From Pedobacter yonginensis (lineage in GTDB: Bacteria; Bacteroidota; Bacteroidia; Sphingobacteriales; Sphingobacteriaceae): a DNA stretch of 64,000 nt. Both the position numbers and the translations under genes were made by a program. Below the pieces are notes generated by a model. That model worked only from the letters and a program-made list of their open reading frames with translations. It did no database searches and had not been told where the DNA came from. The number at the start of each line of letters is the position of its first letter. Position 1 is the stretch's first letter. Below are positions 17,031-25,553 of this stretch, one piece after another. The stretch lies in NCBI RefSeq assembly GCF_003173595.1, contig NZ_QGNZ01000004.1, positions 558,001-622,000 on the forward strand, in the 5' to 3' direction.

Positions 17031-19430
17031 ATGAAAATATCATATAACTGGTTAAAACAATTTGTACAGATCGATAAAACGCCTGCCGAACTTTCGTTAA
17101 TTCTAACTAATGTAGGATTAGAGGTAGAAAGTATAGATCAGGTACAGCCTATAATTGGAGGCTTAGAAGGCTTGGTAATTGGAGAAGTTTTAACCTGTGT
17201 ACAGCATCCAAATGCCGATCGCTTGCGTGTAACAACCGTAAACATCGGCGGATCAGAAAATCTTCAAATTGTATGTGGTGCACCAAATGTAGGCGCAGGA
17301 CAGCGGGTTATTGTTGCGCCCGTTGGTACAACGGTTTATCCATTAGAAGGAGAACCATTTAAAATTAAAGAATCTAAAATTAGGGGAGAAGTTTCTCAAG
17401 GGATGATTTGTGCCGAAGATGAAGTTGGTTTAGGCAAATCTCATGATGGAATCATGATTTTACCGGAGGATGCACCAATTGGAATGTTGGCTAAAAACCA
17501 TTTCAAAATGGAAGATGATTTCGTTTTCGAAATTGGATTAACACCAAATCGTGCAGATGCAGCTTCGCACTTGGGCGTTGCCAGAGATTTGGCAGGTTAC
17601 TTCAGAACAAAATATGAAATTCCTAGTCTGGCTGATTTTAAAACAGATAATGAAAATTTGGTGATTCCTGTTGAAGTAGAAGATTTAGAGGCTTGCCCAC
17701 GATACAGCAGCTTAACGATTTCAGGTGTTACAGTTGCCGATTCTCCCGATTGGCTGAAAGATAAACTAAAAGTAATTGGGTTGCGCCCCATAAACAACAT
17801 CGTTGATGTTACAAACTACGTGTTGCACAGCTTCGGACAGCCTTTACATGCCTTTGATGCCGATCAAATTGTTGGTGGAAAGGTTATTGTTAAAAAAGTG
17901 GCAGAAGGCACGGTGTTTGCCACACTTGATGACGTAGAGAGAAAGTTAAACGCAGATGATTTGATGATTTGTAACGCTGAAGCACCAATGTGTATAGCAG
18001 GTGTTTTTGGTGGAAAAACTTCAGGAGTAGCAGCAGAAACTAAGAACATCTTTTTAGAAAGTGCATATTTTAATTCGGTTTCGGTGCGTAAAACATCCAA
18101 AAGGCATGGTTTAAAAACCGATGCATCTTTTCGGTTTGAAAGGGGTACAGACCCAGAAATAACCGTTACATCCTTAAAATACGCAGCCTTATTAATCAAG
18201 GCCTTAGCCGGTGGCGAAATTTCATCACCTGTTTCTGATATCTACCCTCACCCGATTAAGCCATTTGAGTTTGATGTAACCTACAATGGAATTACAAAAT
18301 TAATTGGCGCAGACATTCCTGCTGAGGAAATTAAAGCGATAATTTTAGCTTTAGGAATTGAAGCAACCGCAGAAAGTGCAACAGGCTTATCGCTGAAAGT
18401 TCCAGCTTACAAAGTAGATGTCACCCGCGAATGCGACGTTACTGAAGAAGTTTTGCGGATTTATGGTTACAATAATATTGAAATCCCGGCAAAAGTAAAT
18501 GCTTCCCTTTCTTACAGCATAAAGCCAGAAAAGGAAAATACAACCAACACCATTGCCGATTTGTTAACGGCAAATGGATATGCAGAAATTTGGTGCAATT
18601 CTTTAACCAAAATGGCTTATTCTAAAAATCTGGATGAAGCCGTACAAATTTTGAATCCTTTAAGTAGCGATTTAAACGTGATGCGCCAAAATTTGTTAAT
18701 GCCCGCTTTAGAAAGTGTAGCTTATAATCAAAACCGCAAAAATGCAGATGTTAAGTTTTATGAGTTTGGAAAAACCTATCACTTAATTAATGAGAAGTAC
18801 GTAGAGCGCCCAAGATTGCTCTTGGTTATCTCTGGAGCAAAGCAAAGTGAACAGTGGAATCACAACTCTAAATCGGCTAGTTTCTACAATATAAAATCGG
18901 CTGTTGATGCAATCCTTTCTCGTTTGGGCATTTCAAGTTATCAAATGGATACCTTAAACGATGAAAACTTTGCTTATGGCATAAAATATTTCCGTGGAGA
19001 TAAAACGTTGGTAAGCTTCGGAGCCGTTACAAAAGCAGATCGTAAATTGGCAGATGTGAACGCCGAAGTTTTTTATGCCGATTTTGATTGGGCGGGCTTA
19101 CTGGATATTGTTAAGAAGAATAAAATTGTAAACAAAGAGGTTTCCAGATACCCACAAGTTCGTCGCGATCTTTCCTTACTGATTGATCAAACCGTTACTT
19201 TTGAAGCTTTAAAGGGTATCGCATTTAAAACCGATAAGAAGCTAATAAAAGAAGTTGGGGTGTTTGATGTTTACGTTGGAGACAAATTGCCAGAGGGTAA
19301 AAAATCTTATGCGTTAAACTTCATTCTGCAAGATGAGGAGCAAACCCTTACAGATAAGCAGATTGAGCAAACCATGCAAAAATTAATATCCAATTTAACC
19401 CAACAAGCGGGCGCAGAAATTAGGAAATAA
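17031..19430 (+). CDS. pheT: Phenylalanine--tRNA ligase beta subunit
   Basis: Beta chain of the (alpha-beta)2 synthetase that charges tRNA-Phe. 799 residues starting at ATG 17031 (MKISYNWLKQFV); the frame extends 10 residues upstream to a TTG, but MKISYNWL is the family's usual N-terminus. Domains in order: tRNA-binding EMAP-like fold (~40-150, GLVIGEVLTC, HPNADRL), B3/B4 editing region (RPINNIVDVTNYVLH, GQPLHAFDAD), B5, core, and the C-terminal ferredoxin-fold anticodon-binding domain (YPQVRRDLSLLID). pheS is not in this window. Confidence 0.97.
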   Translation: MKISYNWLKQFVQIDKTPAELSLILTNVGLEVESIDQVQPIIGGLEGLVIGEVLTCVQHPNADRLRVTTVNIGGSENLQIVCGAPNVGAGQRVIVAPVGTTVYPLEGEPFKIKESKIRGEVSQGMICAEDEVGLGKSHDGIMILPEDAPIGMLAKNHFKMEDDFVFEIGLTPNRADAASHLGVARDLAGYFRTKYEIPSLADFKTDNENLVIPVEVEDLEACPRYSSLTISGVTVADSPDWLKDKLKVIGLRPINNIVDVTNYVLHSFGQPLHAFDADQIVGGKVIVKKVAEGTVFATLDDVERKLNADDLMICNAEAPMCIAGVFGGKTSGVAAETKNIFLESAYFNSVSVRKTSKRHGLKTDASFRFERGTDPEITVTSLKYAALLIKALAGGEISSPVSDIYPHPIKPFEFDVTYNGITKLIGADIPAEEIKAIILALGIEATAESATGLSLKVPAYKVDVTRECDVTEEVLRIYGYNNIEIPAKVNASLSYSIKPEKENTTNTIADLLTANGYAEIWCNSLTKMAYSKNLDEAVQILNPLSSDLNVMRQNLLMPALESVAYNQNRKNADVKFYEFGKTYHLINEKYVERPRLLLVISGAKQSEQWNHNSKSASFYNIKSAVDAILSRLGISSYQMDTLNDENFAYGIKYFRGDKTLVSFGAVTKADRKLADVNAEVFYADFDWAGLLDIVKKNKIVNKEVSRYPQVRRDLSLLIDQTVTFEALKGIAFKTDKKLIKEVGVFDVYVGDKLPEGKKSYALNFILQDEEQTLTDKQIEQTMQKLISNLTQQAGAEIRK

Positions 19431-19461
19431 AATATAAATTCGTATTTTTAGAAATAAATTC

Positions 19462-19752
19462 ATGACTTCTGTTGCAGATCAATTAGATAAAGTAATACAA
19501 AAAACAGCCCAAGTAATTGAGTTATGTAATGCTTTGCAAGAAGAAAATGATTTATTAAAGCTTGAAAATCAATCGTTAAAAGTTGCGCTTGATACTGCTA
19601 AAGGCAAAAATGTAGAACTAGATGAAAAGCTAAGGGTTACAAAATTGGCCAAAAGTATTGAGGGCACCAGTGAAAAGTCTCTTGACATTAAACAAAAAAT
19701 TAACGATTTTGTGCGGGAGATTGATAAGAGTATTGCACTGCTTAAAAAATAA
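19462..19752 (+). CDS. Small coiled-coil protein upstream of zapA
   Basis: 96 residues, almost wholly helical: residues ~10-65 form a heptad-rich coiled coil (LDKVIQKTAQVIELCNAL, ENDLLKLENQSLKVAL) and the tail IDKSIALLKK is basic. No enzyme motif. It lies between pheT and zapA with a gap of 34 bases to zapA. In shape and position it resembles small divisome coiled-coil proteins such as ZapB, but there is no sequence signature that proves homology. Confidence 0.8.
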   Translation: MTSVADQLDKVIQKTAQVIELCNALQEENDLLKLENQSLKVALDTAKGKNVELDEKLRVTKLAKSIEGTSEKSLDIKQKINDFVREIDKSIALLKK

Positions 19753-19786
19753 GTAATGCAAAAGAATCAGAAACTAAGCTAAACAA

Positions 19787-20077
19787 ATGGGAGAAATCTC
19801 GATTAAAATAACCATTTCCGACCGCATTTACCCTTTAAAGGTGAATATGGAAGAGGAAGAAATTGTGAGACGGGCAGCAAAAATGATTAATGAACGCATA
19901 AAAGACTACCAAGAAAATTATGCGGTAAGAGATAAGCAGGATTTACTTTCTATGGCAGTTTTGCACTATGCAACAGCCGTATTAAGAACAGAAAACAAAG
20001 TACAAAATCAAGATTCTGCTGTTGCTGATAAAGTTGAAGAATTGGATGTTTTATTAAACGATTTCTTTTCAAAATAA
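19787..20077 (+). CDS. zapA: Cell division protein ZapA
   Basis: 96-residue cytoplasmic protein that bundles FtsZ protofilaments. The N-terminal MGEISIKITISDRIYPLKV beta segment, the EEEIVRRAAKMINERI helix and the C-terminal coiled coil match the ZapA fold. The order zapA, then a 6S-like RNA, then rny is seen here; zapA next to 6S RNA is also known in Proteobacteria (ygfE-ssrS). Confidence 0.92.
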   Translation: MGEISIKITISDRIYPLKVNMEEEEIVRRAAKMINERIKDYQENYAVRDKQDLLSMAVLHYATAVLRTENKVQNQDSAVADKVEELDVLLNDFFSK

Positions 20078-20187
20078 GGTACGTTCTTTATATTTTTTGT
20101 CATTATGGTTAACTGTGCATCTGTAAATCACGGATGTATAACTGGCATGGCAATATAGTTATAGCACAAAAATATAGCCGCAGCTAC

Positions 20188-20333
20188 TTTTTTGAGTTTC
20201 AAATTTTATAAAACTTAACACTTCAATATCTATAGGGTTAAGAGGGCGTATTTCATCTGCTATGGCACCTGAAAATGGCTTAAACCCTAATTATGCTTAG
20301 TTGAGGTTTAAAATGTATGAGACTTAAAAAAAA
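20188..20333 (+). ncRNA. ssrS: Probable 6S RNA
   Basis: The 288 bp gap between zapA and rny holds a long imperfect hairpin. The 5' arm 20188-20219 pairs with 20300-20331: TTTTTTGAGTTTCA with TGAGACTTAAAAAA, then ATTTTA/TAAAAT-like and CTTAAC/GTTGAG segments, with several G-U pairs that exist only on the plus strand. Inside lies an open bubble, then an inner stem TAGGGTTAAG (20233-20242) with CTTAAACCCTA (20279-20289). Closing stem, central bubble and terminal stem are the 6S RNA architecture, which imitates an open promoter and binds RNA polymerase. The zapA neighbour agrees. Ends are approximate. Confidence 0.55.
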
Positions 20334-20365
20334 TAGTTGCGGTTTTTTTTTACTTAAAAAACAAA

Positions 20366-21937
20366 ATGGAAATAGTTGAAATATTAGGATACGTATTTGC
20401 CGTAATAGCAGGTTTAGCTATCGGAGTAGTGGTAGGAAGATTCCTCCTACGTAACTTGTTAAAGCAACAAGAAATTGCTGCTCAAAACAAGGTGAAAAAG
20501 ATTTTAAAAGATGCAGAAAACAATGCTGAAATTTTAAAAAAGAACAAGCTTTTAGAAGCAAAAGAAAAGTTTTTGCAGCTCAAAGCAGAGCATGAACAAG
20601 AAGTTAATGCTAAAAACAACAGCATTAACCAACGCGAAAATACGATGAAACAGAAAGAACAATCTGTTAATCAGCGTATGGAAAACTTCAACAAAAAAGA
20701 ACAAGAGCTTGATAAGCAAAAAGCACTTTTAGAAAAACAAACCGACCTTGCCATTAAAAAGCAAGAGGAAGTAGAGGTGCTTAAAAATCAGCACTTAACC
20801 CAATTAGAATCCATCGCAGGCTTATCTGCTGAAGAAGCTAAAAATCAATTGGTAGAAAATTTGAAAGAGGTGGCGCGGACCCAGGCCATGATTCAGATTA
20901 AAGATATTGTTGATGAAGCCAAATTAACAGCAAGTAAAGAAGCTAAAAAAGTGGTTATTCAAACCATTCAACGTACCGCTACCGAAGCTGCCATTGAAAA
21001 CTCAGTATCTATCTTTCACATCGAAAGTGATGAAATTAAAGGGCGTGTTATTGGCAGGGAAGGAAGAAACATCCGTGCATTAGAAGCCGCAACAGGAATC
21101 GAAATTATTGTAGATGATACTCCAGAAGCCATCATTTTATCCGGTTTCGACCCAGTAAGAAGAGAGATTGCTCGTTTAGCATTGCACCGTTTGGTAACAG
21201 ATGGTCGGATCCATCCAGCACGTATCGAGGAGATTGTTGCTAAAACCAAAAAGCAAATTGAAGATGAGATTGTAGAAATTGGTGAGCGTACCGTAATCGA
21301 TCTAGGAATCCATGGTTTACACCCTGAACTGATCCGTATGGTTGGTCGTATGCGTTACCGTTCTTCTTACGGACAAAATCTTTTACATCACTCTCGCGAA
21401 GTTGCTAATTTCTGCGCTACAATGGCCGCTGAATTAGGCTTAAATGCTAAGATGGCTAAACGTGCAGGTTTATTGCACGATATAGGCAAGGTGCCTGATG
21501 ATAATCCAGAATTGCCACACGCAATTTTAGGTATGCAATTGGCCGAAAAATATAAAGAACATCCAGAAATTTGCAATGCAATTGGAGCTCACCACGATGA
21601 AATCGAAATGACATCGATGATTTCTCCAATCATACAAGCATGTGACGCCATATCAGGTGCTCGTCCTGGTGCGCGCCGTGAGGTGGTAGAAAGTTATATC
21701 AAACGCCTAAAAGATTTAGAAGAATTGGCACTTTCTTATCCAGGTGTAGAAAAAACCTTCGCCATTCAGGCTGGTAGAGAATTGAGGGTAATTGTAGAAA
21801 GTGAGCGTATTACCGATGCGCAGGCAGAATTATTAGCTGCGGATATTTCTACCCGTATCCAAACCGAAATGACTTACCCAGGTCAGATCAAGGTTACTGT
21901 AATCAGAGAAACACGTTCTGTAGCATTTGCAAAGTAG
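20366..21937 (+). CDS. rny: Ribonuclease Y
   Basis: Membrane-anchored endoribonuclease that starts mRNA decay. 523 residues: N-terminal helix (~5-28), long coiled coil (~30-190), KH domain with IKGRVIGREGRNIRALEAATG (about 222-242), and HD phosphodiesterase domain with the metal-binding HD in RAGLLHDIGKV (about 370). Length and domain order are typical. A terminator follows at 21981. Confidence 0.97.
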   Translation: MEIVEILGYVFAVIAGLAIGVVVGRFLLRNLLKQQEIAAQNKVKKILKDAENNAEILKKNKLLEAKEKFLQLKAEHEQEVNAKNNSINQRENTMKQKEQSVNQRMENFNKKEQELDKQKALLEKQTDLAIKKQEEVEVLKNQHLTQLESIAGLSAEEAKNQLVENLKEVARTQAMIQIKDIVDEAKLTASKEAKKVVIQTIQRTATEAAIENSVSIFHIESDEIKGRVIGREGRNIRALEAATGIEIIVDDTPEAIILSGFDPVRREIARLALHRLVTDGRIHPARIEEIVAKTKKQIEDEIVEIGERTVIDLGIHGLHPELIRMVGRMRYRSSYGQNLLHHSREVANFCATMAAELGLNAKMAKRAGLLHDIGKVPDDNPELPHAILGMQLAEKYKEHPEICNAIGAHHDEIEMTSMISPIIQACDAISGARPGARREVVESYIKRLKDLEELALSYPGVEKTFAIQAGRELRVIVESERITDAQAELLAADISTRIQTEMTYPGQIKVTVIRETRSVAFAK

Positions 21938-21980
21938 CAAATTGCGCCAAATTAGGTAATTACACAGATTTTATATAAAA

Positions 21981-22007
21981 GCGATGACAATGTTCATCGC
22001 TTTTTTT
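21981..22007 (+). terminator. Terminator of rny
   Basis: Stem GCGATGA (21981-21987) with TCATCGC (21994-22000), loop CAATGT, followed by a run of seven T. Confidence 0.85.
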
Positions 22008-22020
22008 ATTTTTACAAAAG

Positions 22021-22536
22021 ATGAGCAAGCAAAAAACTAATACTGAAATTAAGCGACCAGTTGATGTTTATTTTGATAAATATCAGGAAAGCCATAACAA
22101 TCAAACCAATGAAATTATCCATTGGATATGTGTTCCGTTAATTGTATTCAGCTTATTGGGCTTAGTTTGGGCTATTCCTTTTCCATATATTGGCTTTCTA
22201 GGTCGATATAATGGTTATGTAAACTGGGCTTCCTTTCTTATTGCCTTTTCTATTTATTACTATTACCGACTGTCACCCGTATTGTCGTACATGATGTTGT
22301 TGCTTGTTTTCTTAATGAGTTGGGGCATTGTGTCGTTAGAAAATTGGGAGAAAGTAGGTGGGCCTGCTTTGTGGCAAGTATCATTAGCCATTTTTGCATT
22401 GGCTTGGATTGGTCAATTCATCGGGCACAAAATTGAAGGCAAAAAGCCATCATTTTTAGATGATGTTAAATTCCTGTTAATAGGTCCGATTTGGTTATTG
22501 CACTTCATTTGTAAGAAAGCGGGTATAAAATACTAA
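22021..22536 (+). CDS. Mpo1-like (DUF962) membrane protein
   Basis: 171 residues with four hydrophobic segments. The N-terminal region PVDVYFDKYQESHNNQTNEIIHWICVPL with its conserved His residues and the later QFIGHKIEGKKPSFLDD match the DUF962/Mpo1 family. Yeast Mpo1 is an iron-dependent dioxygenase that shortens 2-hydroxy fatty acids by alpha-oxidation; bacterial members are unstudied. Sphingolipid- and hydroxy-fatty-acid-rich membranes of Sphingobacteriaceae make such a substrate plausible. Starts 13 bases after the rny terminator's T run. Confidence 0.85.
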   Translation: MSKQKTNTEIKRPVDVYFDKYQESHNNQTNEIIHWICVPLIVFSLLGLVWAIPFPYIGFLGRYNGYVNWASFLIAFSIYYYYRLSPVLSYMMLLLVFLMSWGIVSLENWEKVGGPALWQVSLAIFALAWIGQFIGHKIEGKKPSFLDDVKFLLIGPIWLLHFICKKAGIKY

Positions 22537-22547
22537 TCCGCCCATAG

Positions 22548-22625
22548 GTAACATTAAGTTAACATTTAGCTAAACAAAACTTAATTAACATCTAACTTGC
22601 AGGTAACATTGTGGTAATAGCTTTG
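22548..22625 (+). promoter_or_regulatory. Seven-half-site PhoB-box-like array and -7 element before the TonB receptor
   Basis: Seven 7-mers lie exactly 11 bases apart: GTAACAT (22548), TTAACAT (22559), CTAAACA (22570), TTAATTA (22581), CTAACTT (22592), GTAACAT (22603), GTAATAG (22614). All share TAA at positions 2-4. The last overlaps a -7 element TAGCTTTG at 22618-22625. An 11-bp direct repeat replacing the upstream promoter element is the geometry of PhoB boxes. The regulator's identity is inference. Confidence 0.7.
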
Positions 22626-22647
22626 CCTAAAATTAAACATAGGCAAA

Positions 22648-25443
22648 TTGGACTTAATCACAATTTTTAAAAAATCGGCATTAACAATGCTGATTTCATT
22701 TCTAAGCATTGTAGCTTACGCACAAACAGGTAAAATTTCTGGAGTAATATCCGATAAAAAAACTGGCGAAACCTTAATTGGTGTTACCGTGAAAATTAAG
22801 GGTACCACAAAAGGTGTTTCAACAGATGTTGATGGTCGTTATAGCCTTCAAGCTATGGCGTCTGGAAAATACACCTTAGAGTTCTCTTATGTAGGGTATC
22901 AAACGAAAGAAATTTCTGATGTTGAGGTAAAGGCTCCAGCAGTTACCAGTTTAAACGTTATTTTAAACGAAGCTAACGGCCAAAATTTACAAGAGGTAGT
23001 AGTTAGGGCTAGTTTCAAGCAAGAGTCAATTAACTCATTATATGCCAGCCAAAAAAACAGCGCAGTAATTTCTGATGGTGTTTCCAGCGATCAAATCAAA
23101 AAGTCGCCAGATAGAAACACATCTGATGTGTTGAAACGGGTAAGTGGTGCAACCATTCAAGATAATAAGTTCGTTGTAATCAGGGGCTTAGGAGATCGTT
23201 ACAATACGGCAACGCTTGATGGTTCTTCATTACCAAGTACAGAGCCAAATCGTAAAGCTTTCTCATTTGATATCGTACCTTCCAATTTGGTTGATAATCT
23301 AATCGTTAGTAAGACAGCCACACCAGATTTGCCTGCCGACTTTACCGGTGGTGCAATTCAGATTTCTACAAAAGATATTCCAGACAAAAACTTTATTAGT
23401 TTTGGTGTAGGTACAGGCTATAATACCGCATCTACTTTTAAAGATTTCAAAAGCGGAGCTAGAAATGCCACTGATTATTTTGGCTTTGATAATGGTGACC
23501 GCGCGCTACCAAGCAATTTCCCATCACGACTTAAAATTGCAAATGGGATTACCACTGAGCAAGGCATTGCAGCAATGAAATCACTTTCTAGAGACTGGAA
23601 TATCTATAATAACACCGCTCTTCCAACTCAAAACTATCAATTTACGATTGGTAGGGTTAAAGAGTTTAAAAATGAGAACAAATTAGGCGCATTATTTTCG
23701 CTTACCTACAGAAACTCACAAACCATAAATAACGATGTAATTCGCGATTACGTGAATTTTGATTATCACGATAACATTTACCGGTTTTCTACAAACTTAG
23801 GTGCACTAGCAAACTTTGCTTACTCTTTTGGTAAAAATAAAATCACGTTCAAGAATATCTACAATAGAGCTTATGATGATTCATACCTGGAAAGAAACGG
23901 TTTCAACAGTGATAGAGGAAGAGATATTAAATTCTACGCTTTCGATTTACTTCAAAAATCGTTGTTTAAATCAACTATCGAAGGTAACCACGCAATTGGT
24001 GAGTCGAGCTCGAAAATTAACTGGTCATTAAGTTATGCCAACATCTTAAACGATCAACCAGATCAAAAAAAGATTTCTTACCAAAGAAACCCTCAAGACG
24101 CTGGCACCGATCAATATAGATATGTTGCAAGTACAGGTACATTGAGTAAAGAGAACTCAAGATTGTTTTCTAAACTAAACGAAGATAATTACAGTGGCGG
24201 TGTAAACTATACCTTGCCTTTGAAAATGTTTGGCCAGATTTCGACTTTCAAAGCTGGCGTAAGTAGTATTTACAGAGACAGAACTTTCGATGCTAGATTT
24301 GTTGGCTTTAAAGCAAACACAAGTGCGCCTAATGCGGATGAAATTAGTACAAGACCGATAAGCAGATTATATGCGCTAGATGCAATCAACAGTGGCGCTT
24401 ATACTTTAGATGATATTTCTGCGGATGGAGATAGCTACAATGCACATTCACTAACCAATGCAGGTTATTTAATGTTGGATAACAAGTTTGGCGAAAAATC
24501 TCGATTGGTTTGGGGCTTAAGAGTTGAGCAATTTAACGTTGTCCTGGATTCTAAAGTACCTTCTCCTCAAACATCAGTAGATGATAATTATGTTGACTTT
24601 TTACCCTCAGCAAATTATACCTATAGCCTTACGCCAAAGATCAATTTGAGGGCATCTTACTACCGTACTTTAGCTAGACCTGAATTTAGGGAGCTAGCAT
24701 CAGCAGCGATTTATGATTATGAATTACTGGCGCTACAACAGGGAAATCCAAATCTGAAAGAAGCAAAGATTGATAACGCTGATATTCGTTTTGAATTTTA
24801 CCCACAGGCAGGGCAAATTATTTCGATATCAGGTTTTTACAAAAAATTCCACAATGCTATAGAATCTTTTAATAGTGATGGAGGATCTTCAAGAATAATC
24901 ACATTTATCAATTCAGATAAAGTTGATGTTTATGGAGTGGAGTTGGAGTTCAGAAAGAGTTTAGATTTTATACTGAATACCGACTTTATGAAAAAAACAA
25001 CTTTCTACACCAACCTTTCCCTAATCAAATCGAAAGTTGAAACCAACAATACCGGGCTAAATTTAAAAGATACCAACAGGCCATTGGTTGGTCAAGCACC
25101 TTATATTATTAACGCAGGTTTACAACACAGCTTCTTGGAAGACAAATTGAACTTCAATGTACTTTACAATAGGGTAGGTCGTAAGCTGAATGTTGCAGGT
25201 GGTGTGTTATTCCCTGCAATATGGGAAGCGCCAAGAAATGTTGTCGACTTGCAACTTGCATTAAAAGTTATCAAAAACAGAGGCGAAATTAAATTCAACG
25301 CTAACGATATTTTGAATAATCGCATTACACAGTATTATGATAACGATTTAGATAAAAAGTATGATATAGCGAGAGGAGATGAAACCATCAGCAGCTATAA
25401 ACCTGGGGTTAATTTCTCTCTAGCTTTCTCCTATAATTTCTAA
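22648..25443 (+). CDS. TonB-dependent outer-membrane receptor
   Basis: 931 residues. Signal peptide at 1-26 (ending VAYAQ), a carboxypeptidase-regulatory-like beta-sandwich (~28-112: SGVISDKKTGETLIGVTVKIKG), a plug domain (~125-250: SDVLKRVSGATI, IRGLGDRYNTATLDGSSLP, PADFTGGAIQIST), then a 22-strand-type barrel ending in aromatic Phe (AFSYNF). Imports a ligand across the outer membrane using TonB energy. Start is TTG at 22648; an ATG at 22687 would shorten the signal peptide's basic region. There is no SusD partner, so it is not a typical glycan system. A PhoB-like array upstream and a co-located lipoprotein suggest phosphate-related uptake. Confidence 0.93.
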   Translation: MDLITIFKKSALTMLISFLSIVAYAQTGKISGVISDKKTGETLIGVTVKIKGTTKGVSTDVDGRYSLQAMASGKYTLEFSYVGYQTKEISDVEVKAPAVTSLNVILNEANGQNLQEVVVRASFKQESINSLYASQKNSAVISDGVSSDQIKKSPDRNTSDVLKRVSGATIQDNKFVVIRGLGDRYNTATLDGSSLPSTEPNRKAFSFDIVPSNLVDNLIVSKTATPDLPADFTGGAIQISTKDIPDKNFISFGVGTGYNTASTFKDFKSGARNATDYFGFDNGDRALPSNFPSRLKIANGITTEQGIAAMKSLSRDWNIYNNTALPTQNYQFTIGRVKEFKNENKLGALFSLTYRNSQTINNDVIRDYVNFDYHDNIYRFSTNLGALANFAYSFGKNKITFKNIYNRAYDDSYLERNGFNSDRGRDIKFYAFDLLQKSLFKSTIEGNHAIGESSSKINWSLSYANILNDQPDQKKISYQRNPQDAGTDQYRYVASTGTLSKENSRLFSKLNEDNYSGGVNYTLPLKMFGQISTFKAGVSSIYRDRTFDARFVGFKANTSAPNADEISTRPISRLYALDAINSGAYTLDDISADGDSYNAHSLTNAGYLMLDNKFGEKSRLVWGLRVEQFNVVLDSKVPSPQTSVDDNYVDFLPSANYTYSLTPKINLRASYYRTLARPEFRELASAAIYDYELLALQQGNPNLKEAKIDNADIRFEFYPQAGQIISISGFYKKFHNAIESFNSDGGSSRIITFINSDKVDVYGVELEFRKSLDFILNTDFMKKTTFYTNLSLIKSKVETNNTGLNLKDTNRPLVGQAPYIINAGLQHSFLEDKLNFNVLYNRVGRKLNVAGGVLFPAIWEAPRNVVDLQLALKVIKNRGEIKFNANDILNNRITQYYDNDLDKKYDIARGDETISSYKPGVNFSLAFSYNF

Positions 25444-25475
25444 TGTTAATTATAGAATTTAATCTTTTGTAATCC

Positions 25476-25531
25476 TTAACAATAATTTAAAGTTGTATTA
25501 ATCTGTGTGTTACATTATAGTTACACCTTTG
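25476..25531 (+). promoter_or_regulatory. Five-half-site PhoB-box-like array before the beta-helix lipoprotein
   Basis: Half-sites spaced 11 bases apart: TTAACAA (25476), TTAAAGT (25487), TTAATCT (25498), GTTACAT (25509), GTTACAC (25520), followed by CACCTTTG at 25524-25531 as a -7-like element. The last half-site starts 4 bases before the -7 element, precisely as in the array upstream of the TonB receptor. Confidence 0.65.
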
Positions 25532-25553
25532 AGAAAAGTAAAAACAAAATAAA

